Below are positions 8,835-16,827 of a DNA stretch of 64,000 nucleotides, piece by piece. Position numbers and translations under genes: made by a program. How positions within the stretch are numbered: the first letter of the stretch is position 1; every line of letters starts with the position of its first letter. Source of the stretch: CAZSLI01 sp964607705 (GTDB lineage: Bacteria > Actinomycetota > Coriobacteriia > Anaerosomatales > PHET01); contig CAZSLI010000008.1 of NCBI GenBank assembly GCA_964607705.1, positions 25,531 through 89,530 of the forward strand, in the 5' to 3' direction. A model generated the notes under the pieces. The model was not told where the DNA came from. It saw only the letters and a list, made by a program, of their open reading frames with translations, and ran no database searches.

Positions 8835-8871
8835 CGGGCCCGGCCTGCCTGACGGCGGACCGGGCCCGTCT
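8835..8871 (+). terminator. GC-rich hairpin, possible terminator or attenuator
   Basis: CGGGCCCGG (8835-8843) pairs with CCGGGCCCG (8860-8868) across a 16-nt loop, between the small membrane protein and the TPR gene. It is followed only by TCT, so it may merely attenuate or protect mRNA ends. Confidence 0.35.
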
Positions 8872-8894
8872 GGTATCGAGGGAGGTATCTGCGC

Positions 8895-9557
8895 GTGGCG
8901 ATCGATAAGTCAAGGACCCCGGGTTGGATGAAGGCGGTGCTGATCCTTCTGGCCGTCGCCTTCGTGGCCAGCTTCATCTCGATCGGCGCCGGATCGCTGA
9001 CCAGCAACAGTCAGCAGCCGGCCAACACGTCGAGCGATCCCATCACTGCCGCGGGCCAGCAGTACCAGCCGGCGGTCGCGTCCCTCACCGGCCAGCTGCA
9101 GAGCCAGCCGGAGAGCGCCACGCTGCTCATCGCCCTCGGCAACACGTACTTCGACTGGGCAAGCCAGGTGCAGCAGGTATCGCAGACCGCCACATCGGCG
9201 GTGGGCGCCGACCAGCCCCTGTGGATCTCGGCGAAGGACGCCTACTCTCGTGCGGTCAAAGCCGGGGCCTCTCAGCCGCCGGTCATGATCGACTACGCGA
9301 TCACGCAGCACTACACCGGAGAGACCTCCGGAGCGCTGGCAACGGCGCTGGCGGTCAGCAAGTCGTCGCCTGAGTTCGCACCGGCGTGGTTCAATCTAGG
9401 CATCTTCTATCAGGCAACCGGTGACAGCGCGAAGGCGCTCGTCGCTTTCAATCGGTACCTGAAGCTCGATCCCAAGGGAACCCAGGGCAACGCCGAGTAC
9501 GCCAAGCAGCAGGTGAAGACGCTGCAGGGCCAGTCGACGGCGACCACGACCCCGTAG
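8895..9557 (+). CDS. Membrane-anchored TPR-repeat protein
   Basis: 220 residues from a GTG preceded by GGAGGT 8 nt upstream. A signal-anchor helix lies at residues ~12-34 (AVLILLAVAFVASFISIG). The remainder contains tetratricopeptide-like repeats; the clearest is APAWFNLGIFYQATGDSAKALVAFNRYLKLDP near residues 155-186, so a protein-protein interaction scaffold outside the membrane is likely. Partner unknown. The tail is Thr/Ser-rich. It is closed by a strong hairpin terminator at 9580. Confidence 0.82.
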   Translation: MAIDKSRTPGWMKAVLILLAVAFVASFISIGAGSLTSNSQQPANTSSDPITAAGQQYQPAVASLTGQLQSQPESATLLIALGNTYFDWASQVQQVSQTATSAVGADQPLWISAKDAYSRAVKAGASQPPVMIDYAITQHYTGETSGALATALAVSKSSPEFAPAWFNLGIFYQATGDSAKALVAFNRYLKLDPKGTQGNAEYAKQQVKTLQGQSTATTTP

Positions 9558-9579
9558 CGAACCGGTTATAGGCACACGC

Positions 9580-9615
9580 AAGGGGACGGGCATCCTTCGG
9601 GGCGCCCGTCCCCTT
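9580..9615 (+). terminator. Hairpin terminator between convergent genes
   Basis: A perfect 12-bp stem, AAGGGGACGGGC (9580-9591) with GCCCGTCCCCTT (9604-9615), lies between the end of the TPR gene and the end of the minus-strand STAS gene. The symmetry means it could act on both strands, but the U-tract is weak on each. Confidence 0.75.
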
Positions 9616-9637
9616 CGCTATTCCGGACGCGCCTCGA

Positions 9638-9985
9638 TCAGCCGGTTTCGGTCACCATGAGCTGGGCCTCGCTGACGGACTCCGCAGTGGAGAAGATCCC
9701 GTTGAGCCGCGTCAGGGACAAGATGTTGTCGACGGTCTCATTGGTCACGAGGATGAGCTTTCCGCCCTGTGCGCCGTACTCCTTCGACAGCGACAACAGA
9801 AGGCCGAGGCCGGAGCTGTCGAGATACTCGAGCCCCGAGAGGTCGACTATCGTGGCCGGCGGCCCCGACTTCAGGATGCGATCGATATTCATCCTGAACG
9901 CCGCGCACTCTCCATAATCGAGATCACCGCGCAACTTCAGGAGCCAGTATGAGGATTCCTGCTCCAAGTCGATGCTGAGCGCCAT
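9638..9985 (-). CDS. STAS-domain anti-sigma factor antagonist
   Basis: 115 residues. The start is taken at 9985 (ATG GCG CTC) because GAGGAAGGA lies just upstream on the minus strand; a longer frame to 10054 would add 23 unlike residues. The STAS fold is shown by IVDLSGLEYLDSSGLGLLLSL, in which the first Ser of DSSGLG is the usual phosphorylation site. By family knowledge such proteins bind and sequester an anti-sigma kinase (SpoIIAB/RsbW type) when unphosphorylated. No cognate kinase or sigma factor is in the window. This is the only convincing minus-strand gene here, divergent from a second STAS gene 140 nt away. Confidence 0.88.
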   Translation of the reverse strand: MALSIDLEQESSYWLLKLRGDLDYGECAAFRMNIDRILKSGPPATIVDLSGLEYLDSSGLGLLLSLSKEYGAQGGKLILVTNETVDNILSLTRLNGIFSTAESVSEAQLMVTETG

Positions 9986-10058
9986 AGGTCCTTCCTCATT
10001 TCGGGGATACATGAATGGTACCCCTTCGGTGCCATGCCGCCACGCAGGAACCATCGCT

Positions 10059-10086
10059 TTGAGGCTACGCCCGCGAGCGGTACAAT
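10059..10086 (+). promoter_or_regulatory. Promoter for the + strand STAS gene
   Basis: TTGAGG (10059-10064), 16-nt spacer, TACAAT (10081-10086), 39 nt before the ATG at 10126. The -10 lies inside the recurring box GGTACAATC (10079-10087). Confidence 0.5.
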
Positions 10087-10125
10087 CCGAGCACTGTTCC
10101 CCGACTACGAGGAGCTGGACCGAGT

Positions 10126-10461
10126 ATGGAACTCGACATCAAGAGCGAACGCGGGACCGACGTCTGCTATGTACGGCTTGAAGGCGAGATAGACGTCTAC
10201 ACCGCCCCTCGACTCAAAGAAGAGCTCGTCTCTGTCGTTGAGTCCGGCTGCCCGAACGTTGTGGTCGACATGGAGAAGGTCGGTTTCATCGATAGTTCAG
10301 GTCTTGGCGTGTTGGTAAGCGCTTTGCGTCGTGCAAGGGAACGGGACGGTGTAGTGCGCATCGTCTGCACTCGTGACAACATTCTGAAGATCTTCCGGAT
10401 CACCGGGCTGGACAAGGTGTTCCCGATCTACGCGAACGCCGAGGAGGCGCGCAAGTTCTGA
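10126..10461 (+). CDS. STAS-domain anti-sigma factor antagonist (RsbV/SpoIIAA-like)
   Basis: 111 residues, essentially one STAS domain. VRLEGEIDVYTAPRLKEEL and VVVDMEKVGFIDSSGLGVLVSA carry the phosphorylatable Ser within DSSGLG, and the C-terminal FRITGLDKVFPIY matches the family. Expected role: partner switching with a serine kinase anti-sigma factor, controlling a stress or developmental sigma factor. It is transcribed away from a second, differently sequenced STAS gene. It lies 73 nt before tatA but is not obviously co-functional with it. Confidence 0.93.
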   Translation: MELDIKSERGTDVCYVRLEGEIDVYTAPRLKEELVSVVESGCPNVVVDMEKVGFIDSSGLGVLVSALRRARERDGVVRIVCTRDNILKIFRITGLDKVFPIYANAEEARKF

Positions 10462-10534
10462 TAGCGCGCCGCCGGCCGGCACCGGTGGACGGGCGCTCGA
10501 GAGCGGCGATCTTTCGTCGCAAGAAGGTGGGGTT

Positions 10535-10831
10535 GTGTTCGGAATCGGCGGCAACGAGCTGCTCATCATCGCTGTGTTCGCTCTGATCATCTTCGGCCCG
10601 GACAAGATTCCGGAGCTTGCGCGTACCCTGGGCAAGACCTGGCGGACGTTCAAGCGCGCGCAAGAAGACATGGAGCGCGTGATCCGGGCCGAGATGCTGG
10701 CTCCGGATGCTGCCGAGCGCGGCATCGGGACCACGGCTCCTGAGCCGACCCCGGCCCAGCCCGCGTCATCGGCGGCCTCGATCTGGTCGGCCACAAGCGA
10801 AGACGACGATGAGGAGGAAGACGAGGAGTAG
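10535..10831 (+). CDS. tatA: Twin-arginine translocase subunit TatA/TatB
   Basis: 98 residues from GTG. The N-terminal helix (residues ~8-20) is followed by FGPDKIPELARTLGK and an amphipathic helix, the TatA/B hallmark. The C-terminal third is acidic and low-complexity (ending EDDDEEEDEE). It sits 18 nt before tatC. Only one TatA/B-like gene is present here, so this may be a minimal TatA-TatC pair in which one protein does both jobs, or another copy lies elsewhere. Tat exports folded, cofactor-containing proteins. Confidence 0.9.
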   Translation: MFGIGGNELLIIAVFALIIFGPDKIPELARTLGKTWRTFKRAQEDMERVIRAEMLAPDAAERGIGTTAPEPTPAQPASSAASIWSATSEDDDEEEDEE

Positions 10832-10849
10832 TCCTCCTCGTTTCAACCC

Positions 10850-11647
10850 ATGCCGATAGGACCTAAGCGACTCCCATTCTTCGAGCACATCGCCGAACTG
10901 CGCCAGCGGTTGGTCATCGTGCTGACTACCTTGTTCGTCCTCGCGCTCGCTCTGTACACCTGGGGTTGGCAGATCTACAACCTGATCATGCTGCCCGTCT
11001 TGCCCTCCCTCAAAGCGGTGGGCATCGAGAAGCTCAACATCCTCGGGCCTTTCGGCGGGTTCACGCTTCGTTTCAAGGTCGCGATGTACGCCGCGGTGAT
11101 CATCGGCAGCCCGATCATCATCTGGCAGTTCATGGCGTTCTTCCTCCCGGCGCTCAAGCCGAAGGAACGCCGCTACGTGGTGCCGACCTTCATCGCCATG
11201 CTCACGCTGTTCATCTCCGGCATAGTCTTCTGCTACTTCGTCATCACGCCGAAGGCGTTCGAGTGGATGGTGGGCCAGGCATCCGCGCAGTCCATCGCGA
11301 TGCTCCCGGACGCTGCCATGTGGTTCCAGGCGGTCACGCTCGTGCTGCTGGCGTTCGGTATCGGTTTCGAGCTGCCGGTCGTCGTCTTCTACCTGCTGAT
11401 CTTCAACATCGTCCCGTACAAGAAGCTGCGCGAGAACTGGCGCGTCGCCTACGTCGTGATCGTCACGACAGCAGCCGTCGCCACTCCTGACTGGTCCCCC
11501 GTGACCATGGGTGCGCTCGCCGCAGCCCTGCTCGTCCTCTACGAGGCCAGCCTGTTGCTCGCGCGCGTCGTCCTGTCACGCCGCATCGCCGAGCAGAAGC
11601 GTATGGAGCAGGCCGACGACCTGGTCATCGAGTCGGAAGAGGCGTAG
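10850..11647 (+). CDS. tatC: Twin-arginine translocase subunit TatC
   Basis: 265 residues with six predicted membrane helices. The family N-terminus is present: FFEHIAELRQRL, then a hydrophobic segment. FGGFTLRFKVAMYAA, the PALKPKERRY loop and FELPVVVFYLL are also typical. TatC is the receptor that recognises the twin-arginine signal. It follows tatA and precedes hypA by 6 nt; co-transcription with hydrogenase maturation genes makes sense because many hydrogenases are Tat substrates, although no hydrogenase is in the window. Confidence 0.95.
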   Translation: MPIGPKRLPFFEHIAELRQRLVIVLTTLFVLALALYTWGWQIYNLIMLPVLPSLKAVGIEKLNILGPFGGFTLRFKVAMYAAVIIGSPIIIWQFMAFFLPALKPKERRYVVPTFIAMLTLFISGIVFCYFVITPKAFEWMVGQASAQSIAMLPDAAMWFQAVTLVLLAFGIGFELPVVVFYLLIFNIVPYKKLRENWRVAYVVIVTTAAVATPDWSPVTMGALAAALLVLYEASLLLARVVLSRRIAEQKRMEQADDLVIESEEA

Positions 11648-11653
11648 CGCACG

Positions 11654-12061
11654 ATGCACGAGATGGGCATCACCCAAGGCATACTCGCCTCGTCGTTCGA
11701 GGCTGCCGAGAACGCCGGCGCGAAGCGTATCACCGAGATCCGTATCACCGTGGGAGACCTGACCGAGATCCAGGACTTCGCGCTTCAGTTCGCGTTCGAG
11801 GCGCTCACGCCCGGCACGATGGCCGAGGGCGCGACGCTCACTGTCACCCACCTCGAGCCGCGCTCGCTGTGTAACGAGTGCGGGCTCGAGTACGAGCACG
11901 ACCGATTCACCATGGTCTGCCCGTCCTGCTCTGCGTTCAACGTGTCGCTGCTGCAGGGACGCGAGCTGACCATCGACTCGCTCGAGACCGACGGCGGCGA
12001 GGACTCCGCCGCAGCTTCGAGCGACGACCCGACCGCCGATACCGTGGAGGAAGCCACCTGA
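11654..12061 (+). CDS. hypA: Hydrogenase/urease nickel metallochaperone HypA
   Basis: 135 residues starting MHEMGI, where the N-terminal Met-His-Glu forms the nickel site. The zinc ribbon is Cys73-x2-Cys76 and Cys89-x2-Cys92. Residues ~113-135 are an acidic Ser/Asp/Glu/Thr-rich tail absent from typical ~115-residue HypA. It delivers Ni to [NiFe]-hydrogenase together with HypB, encoded by the next gene, which overlaps it by 1 nt. No hypCDEF or hydrogenase gene is nearby. Confidence 0.93.
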   Translation: MHEMGITQGILASSFEAAENAGAKRITEIRITVGDLTEIQDFALQFAFEALTPGTMAEGATLTVTHLEPRSLCNECGLEYEHDRFTMVCPSCSAFNVSLLQGRELTIDSLETDGGEDSAAASSDDPTADTVEEAT

Positions 12062-12741
12062 TGGCAACCATCGACGTCTCCAAGCCGATCCTCGATCGCA
12101 ACGAGAAGCTCGCCGCCGAGAACCGGAGGGTCTTCGACGAGAAGGGCATCTTCGTCCTCGACCTCATGGCCAGTCCGGGCGCCGGCAAGACCTCCACGAT
12201 CCTTGCGACCATCGCCGCGCTACGCGACCGCTACGGCATCGCCGTCATCGAAGGCGACATCGCCTCAAAGGTCGATGCCGAGAAGGTCAAGGCGCACGGC
12301 ATTCCCGCGGTGCAGATCAACACCGGCGGTGCCTGCCACCTTGAGAGCGACATGATCAAGCGCGCCGTTGCTGCTCTGCCGCTCGACGAGCTTGATCTCA
12401 TCATCGTCGAGAATGTCGGAAACCTCGTGTGCCCCACCGAGTTCTACCTCGGCGAGCACGCGAAGGTGATGATCCTGTCGGTGCCTGAGGGGCACGACAA
12501 GCCGTACAAGTACCCCAACATCTTCCAGATCTCGGAGGCCGTGATCCTCAACAAGGTGGACACGATGCCGGTCTTTGACTTCGACGAGGCCGAGTTCGAG
12601 TCGGTCGTCCGCTCGCTCAACCCGAAGTCGCCGATCTTTCGCGTAGCCGCCACGAAGGGCGAGGGCGTGGACGCGTGGGCCTCCTGGCTCGCCGAGCGCA
12701 TCGAGCAGGTGCGCATCGCGGCAGGCAAGGAACCGCGGTGA
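12061..12741 (+). CDS. hypB: Hydrogenase nickel incorporation GTPase HypB
   Basis: 226 residues from the ATG that shares one base with the hypA stop; the open frame runs further upstream but the family N-terminus is here. Walker A is ASPGAGKTS (~37-45), followed by VIEGDIAS, INTGGACHLE with the metal-site Cys-His, ENVGNLVCP and NKVD. GTP hydrolysis drives Ni hand-over to the hydrogenase large subunit. It lacks both the N-terminal CxxCGC motif and the His-rich stretch seen in some HypB, so it is the short core form. It overlaps the next gene as GTGA. Confidence 0.95.
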   Translation: MATIDVSKPILDRNEKLAAENRRVFDEKGIFVLDLMASPGAGKTSTILATIAALRDRYGIAVIEGDIASKVDAEKVKAHGIPAVQINTGGACHLESDMIKRAVAALPLDELDLIIVENVGNLVCPTEFYLGEHAKVMILSVPEGHDKPYKYPNIFQISEAVILNKVDTMPVFDFDEAEFESVVRSLNPKSPIFRVAATKGEGVDAWASWLAERIEQVRIAAGKEPR

Positions 12742-13292
12742 TCGCGCGGGATGAGGCGTTCGCCCTCGTCACGGAGCGCATCCCCGGCAAGAACCTCGTC
12801 GCGCACTGCGTAGCGACCGAGATAATCATGCGGGCTCTCGCCGAGCACCTCGAGCTTCCGGAGGCAGACGTCGATCGGTGGGCGCTCGCGGGCCTTCTCC
12901 ACGACCTGGACTACGCCGAGACCGCTGACGACTTCGAGCGCCACGGCGTCGTTACCGCCGAGGAGCTCGCCGGACTCGTCGACGACGAGATGATCCACGC
13001 CATCCTCGCTCACGCCGACAAGGTGCCGCGTGAGTCCCAGATGGACCGCGCCCTCTGGTGCGCCGATCCGACGACCGGCTTCATCGTCGCCGCGGCCCTT
13101 GTGCGACCGGAAAAGGACCTGGCCGGCGTCGAGGTGAGGAGCCTCAAGAAGCGCTGGAAAGAGAAGGCCTTCGCGCGCGGCGCGTCCCGCGATCAGATGG
13201 CCGGTCACGAGGAGCTCGGACTCGACCGCGAGGAGTTCCTCGGCATAGCGCTGGCGGCCATGCAGGCACGCCACGACGAGATCGGTCTCTGA
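12738..13292 (+). CDS. HD-domain hydrolase
   Basis: 184 residues from the GTG at 12738, overlapping the hypB stop, with AAGGA upstream. HD-superfamily residues are visible: a His in NLVAHCVATE, the His-Asp pair in LLHDLDYAET, and later His residues in ILAHADK. The family hydrolyses phosphate esters or nucleotides using a divalent metal; the substrate cannot be read from sequence. It is annotated in many genomes as a predicted HDIG-type hydrolase. Coupling to hypB is positional only. Confidence 0.85.
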   Translation: MIARDEAFALVTERIPGKNLVAHCVATEIIMRALAEHLELPEADVDRWALAGLLHDLDYAETADDFERHGVVTAEELAGLVDDEMIHAILAHADKVPRESQMDRALWCADPTTGFIVAAALVRPEKDLAGVEVRSLKKRWKEKAFARGASRDQMAGHEELGLDREEFLGIALAAMQARHDEIGL

Positions 13293-13434
13293 CGCTTCTT
13301 CCGGCTGCCGGAACGCCCTAATAAGGTTCGCGTAGGGAATCCGTCACGGCGCCCTCGTATCCTCGCGTTGTATAGAGGGGTTGACGGCCGTGTGTATACT
13401 CGGCTGCAAAACCGCCGCTGCCGGGAGGCGTCAC

Positions 13435-15918
13435 TTGAAGCTCGTCGTCACCGAGAAGAACATCGCTGCCAAGAAACTGGCTGAGATCCTTGCCGTGGGA
13501 AAGCCCAAGACGGACAAGGTCTATAACACCCCCGTGTATTCGTTCCGCCGCGACGGCGAGGACTGGATCTCGATAGGACTCAAAGGCCACATCCTTGGCG
13601 TGGACTTCCCGCTGCAGCTCGTGCACAACGGCGGCTGGAGCGCCGTGTGGGCCGAGGGTGACCCGAGCCCCGTCACGCTGCCGGAGAGCCTACCCACGCC
13701 TCCGTGGCCCAAGAAGAAGCCGTTCACGGTCGACGGCGTCGACCTCAAGACGTGGAAGCTCGCCTCGTTGCCGTTCCTGGTGTGGGCTCCCGTGGGCAAG
13801 ACTCCCGCCGAGCGCGAGCTGATCCGCTCCCTCAAGTCGCTTGCGAAGAAGGCCGACGAAGTCTTCATCGCGACCGACTACGACCGCGAGGGCGAACTCA
13901 TCGGGTCGGACGCTCGCGGCTTGGTCCGGGGCGTCAACAAGAAGGTACCGATCAAGCGCGCGAGGTTCTCGGCGATCACCAAGGAAGAGATCGAGCGCGC
14001 GTTCTCGGAGGTCACCGAGGTCGACGACTGCCTGGCGCAGGCCGGCGAGTCACGCCAGGACATCGACCTGGTGTGGGGCGCCGTGCTCACGCGCTACCTC
14101 ACGATGGCGAAGTTCGCTGGCTACGGTAACGTGCGGTCCGCCGGGCGCGTGCAAACACCGACGCTGGCCCTCATCGTCGACCGCGAGCGTGAGCGCGAGG
14201 CGTTCGTCCCCGAGACCTACTGGCAGGTGAAGGCGCGCTTCGACTCCGCGGGCACCGAGTTTTCGGCGATGCACTCTGCGGACCGCTTCAAGGTCGAGGC
14301 CGAGGCCCAGAAGGCGATGGCCGCTGTCGAGGGCGCCACGACCGGGCGCGTCACGGCGATGGAGCGCAAGGAGCGCAAGGCTCAGCCGCCCACGCCCTTC
14401 AACACCACTGAGCTGCAGGCGGCCGCCGCCCGCGAGGGACTCTCGCCGGCGCGCACGATGCGCATCGCCGAGACCCTCTACATGAACGGCCTCATCAGCT
14501 ACCCGCGTGTCGACAACACCGTCTACCCGCCGTCGCTCGACCTCAAGGGCATCCTCGGCGAGCTGGCGGGCGTGGCCGCATACCGGCCGTACGCGCAGAG
14601 ACTGCTCGGCCAAGCGACGCTTCACGCGACGCGCGGCAAGAAGGAGACGACCGACCACCCGCCGATCCACCCGACAGGCGCCGGCGATCCGGACAAGCTG
14701 AAGCCCGAGGAGTTCAAGCTCTACAACCTCGTGGCGCGCCGCTTCATGGCCACGCTATCGGGACCCGCTACCATCCAGGGCACGAAGGTGACCGTGGACG
14801 TCAACGGCGAGTCGTTCATCGCTCGCGGCGACGTCCTGCTCGCACCGGGCTTCCGCGAGATCTACCCCTACGGCCTCAAGAAGGACGAGGAGCTGCCGAA
14901 GCTCGCCGAGGGCGACGGCGTCGACTTCCTCGGCGCCGAGCTCGCCGAGAAGCAGACCGAGCCGCCCTCGCGCTACAGCCAGGGAACGCTGATCCAGGAG
15001 ATGGAGAAGCGCGGCCTCGGCACGAAGGCCACGCGCCACTCCATCATCGAGCGTCTCATCGAGGTGCAGTACGCCGAGGAGATCGAGAAGGGCAAGGCTA
15101 TCGCTCCCACCAACCGCGGGCGGGCCGTCATCGACGTGCTCACGCAGTATGCGCCGCGGATCACCACGCCGGAGATGACCGCCGAGCTCGAGGCCGAGAT
15201 GGACGCGATCGCGAACGGGCGCTCGCAGCGCGTCGAGGTCGTCGACCACTCGCGGCAACTCCTCGGCAAGATCATCGAGGACCTGATCCCGCAGACGGAG
15301 CAGGTAGGCGAGATGCTCAAGGCCGCCGCGGCAGACGACGCGCGCGTAGGCAGCTGTCTCAAGTGCGGCAACGACCTGCTCGTCAAGCAGTCGGTCAAGA
15401 CGCGCAGCCAGTTCGTCGGTTGCGCCGGTTGGCCGGACTGCGACGTCACCTATCCGCTCCCTCAGGGCAAGATCGACACGGCGCCGGAGCCGTGCCCCGA
15501 ATGTGGCACGCCGCAGGTGACCATCATCCAGTTCCGCCAGAAGCCGCTCGTCCGTTGTCTCGACCCGCAGTGCAAGACCAACTTCGAGCCCACGATGGAC
15601 ATCGGGCCGTGCCCGACGTGCGCCAAGGACGGGCGCGAGGGCGGCCGACTGATCGCGCAGCGCTCCAAGAATCTCAAGCGCTTCGCGCGCTGTACGAACT
15701 ACGAGGAGTGCAAGACCTCCTACCCGCTGCCGCAGCGCGGTGAGCTGCATGCCACCGAGGAGATCTGTGAGCCGTGTGGTGCGCCCATGATCGTGGTGAC
15801 CACTCAGAAGGGCCCCTGGAAGATCTGCATCGATCCCGACTGCCCGAGCAAGGCGGACCAGCCCAAGCGCAACACGGGCCGCCGCGGCGGCGGTCGCAAG
15901 GTGTCCGGTTCGCGTTAG
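13435..15918 (+). CDS. topA: Type IA DNA topoisomerase, archaeal-type TopA
   Basis: 827 residues from the TTG at 13435, with GGGAGG 6 nt upstream; an in-frame TTG at 13381 would add 18 unlike residues and overlap the promoter region. TOPRIM domain with VFIATDYDREGELIG (~143-157). The catalytic Tyr356 lies in GLISYPRVDNTVYP, a form typical of archaeal topoisomerase I rather than the bacterial GLITYMRTDS. The start KLVVTEKNIAAKKLAEIL also resembles archaeal enzymes. Four C-terminal four-Cys zinc ribbons (~637-815) follow, of the kind that bind single-stranded DNA. It relaxes negative supercoils. The archaeal flavour suggests ancient transfer or an unusual lineage-specific TopA. Confidence 0.93.
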   Translation: MKLVVTEKNIAAKKLAEILAVGKPKTDKVYNTPVYSFRRDGEDWISIGLKGHILGVDFPLQLVHNGGWSAVWAEGDPSPVTLPESLPTPPWPKKKPFTVDGVDLKTWKLASLPFLVWAPVGKTPAERELIRSLKSLAKKADEVFIATDYDREGELIGSDARGLVRGVNKKVPIKRARFSAITKEEIERAFSEVTEVDDCLAQAGESRQDIDLVWGAVLTRYLTMAKFAGYGNVRSAGRVQTPTLALIVDREREREAFVPETYWQVKARFDSAGTEFSAMHSADRFKVEAEAQKAMAAVEGATTGRVTAMERKERKAQPPTPFNTTELQAAAAREGLSPARTMRIAETLYMNGLISYPRVDNTVYPPSLDLKGILGELAGVAAYRPYAQRLLGQATLHATRGKKETTDHPPIHPTGAGDPDKLKPEEFKLYNLVARRFMATLSGPATIQGTKVTVDVNGESFIARGDVLLAPGFREIYPYGLKKDEELPKLAEGDGVDFLGAELAEKQTEPPSRYSQGTLIQEMEKRGLGTKATRHSIIERLIEVQYAEEIEKGKAIAPTNRGRAVIDVLTQYAPRITTPEMTAELEAEMDAIANGRSQRVEVVDHSRQLLGKIIEDLIPQTEQVGEMLKAAAADDARVGSCLKCGNDLLVKQSVKTRSQFVGCAGWPDCDVTYPLPQGKIDTAPEPCPECGTPQVTIIQFRQKPLVRCLDPQCKTNFEPTMDIGPCPTCAKDGREGGRLIAQRSKNLKRFARCTNYEECKTSYPLPQRGELHATEEICEPCGAPMIVVTTQKGPWKICIDPDCPSKADQPKRNTGRRGGGRKVSGSR

Positions 15919-16014
15919 CACCGCGGACGGTGCACGCTCATGCGCGTCTCTCGCGAGGGATTCAGGGGCATCTACTAGAGTGACAGCAATGCCCATGATG
16001 CCGAGGAGGCGCCC

Positions 16015-16731
16015 GTGAGGATCGCGGTGATAGAGCACCGGTTGCGTGGAGACGCGCTCGCTGACGCCGACGCGCTGGTCGAGGCCTCCAAGAAGGCCGC
16101 AGACGGAGGCGCCGAAGTCGTCGTCTTCCCGCACGCTTTGCCGATCGACGAGGCTGAGGCGCACGAGCGGCTCACGCGCGGCATGTACGGCGTGCCGGGT
16201 ACTCGGCTGGTTCCTCGGATCGCGGCGAACGTGCGCGCTCAGGTCTTTCCCGTGACCGACCAGGTGCCAGTCCTCGGCGAGCGTCTCGGGCCGATCGCCC
16301 TTCTTCATGGCGACGCCTGCATCAACCCGTCGGTCCTCGAGCGTACAGCGGCCGCGAGCCCCAACGTGCTCATCATGACGCCGTGCAGCGAGAGCGACCT
16401 GCAAGCCGAGGCCATGCTGGAACTGGCGCTGGCGCTCTCGGAGTCGGCGGCCGGGCTCGTGGTGATCGCCGAGACCGTCGGTGCCGAGATGGGGGACGCC
16501 GGCCACGGCGGAAGCGCGATCGTGCTCCTCGGCGAGGTGCTGGCCGAGTCGCTCGGTTCGGACGGTGACGTGCTCTTCGCGGACCTGCCTGAGCCGATGC
16601 CCCGTCCCGAGCCACCGGAGCCGCTTCCCGAGATGCCGACCATTCTCGAGCAGCGCTTAGCCAATCACGAGGGGCGAAAGCTCGACATGGGCTACCTGGC
16701 GGACCTCTCCGACGGCGGTGGCGCGCGCTAG
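16015..16731 (+). CDS. Degenerate carbon-nitrogen hydrolase (nitrilase-fold) protein
   Basis: 238 residues from a GTG with AGGAGG upstream. The strand order resembles the nitrilase superfamily: AVVVFP near residue 36-39, IALLHGDACINP (94-105), ASPNVLIMTP and GHGGSAIVLLGEVLAES. The catalytic triad looks lost: the Glu of VFPE is His40, the nucleophile Cys of ICYD aligns with His98, and no Lys is seen in the usual place. It is therefore probably a non-catalytic or repurposed member. The C-terminal ~50 residues are Pro/Glu-rich. No partner is obvious; mdh follows after its own -10 box. Confidence 0.6.
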   Translation: MRIAVIEHRLRGDALADADALVEASKKAADGGAEVVVFPHALPIDEAEAHERLTRGMYGVPGTRLVPRIAANVRAQVFPVTDQVPVLGERLGPIALLHGDACINPSVLERTAAASPNVLIMTPCSESDLQAEAMLELALALSESAAGLVVIAETVGAEMGDAGHGGSAIVLLGEVLAESLGSDGDVLFADLPEPMPRPEPPEPLPEMPTILEQRLANHEGRKLDMGYLADLSDGGGAR

Positions 16732-16759
16732 CAAACGGCATGTCCGGTCGCCCGCGCGT

Positions 16760-16768
16760 GGTAGAATC
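16760..16768 (+). promoter_or_regulatory. -10-like box GGTAGAATC upstream of mdh
   Basis: TAGAAT at 16762-16767, 60 nt before the mdh start, in the recurring GGTA(G/C)AATC context. No clear -35. Confidence 0.4.
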
Positions 16769-16783
16769 GCCCGAAGACTTTTC

Positions 16784-16803
16784 GCGCCCCGGACACGGGG
16801 CGC
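16784..16803 (+). other. Leader hairpin upstream of mdh
   Basis: GCGCCCCG (16784-16791) and CGGGGCGC (16796-16803) form a perfect 8-bp stem with a GACA tetraloop, between the -10 box and the ribosome binding site of mdh. Could stabilise or regulate the mRNA; no T-run follows, so it is not a standard terminator. Confidence 0.45.
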
Positions 16804-16827
16804 TCCAGTATCGCGGGAGGGGAATCC

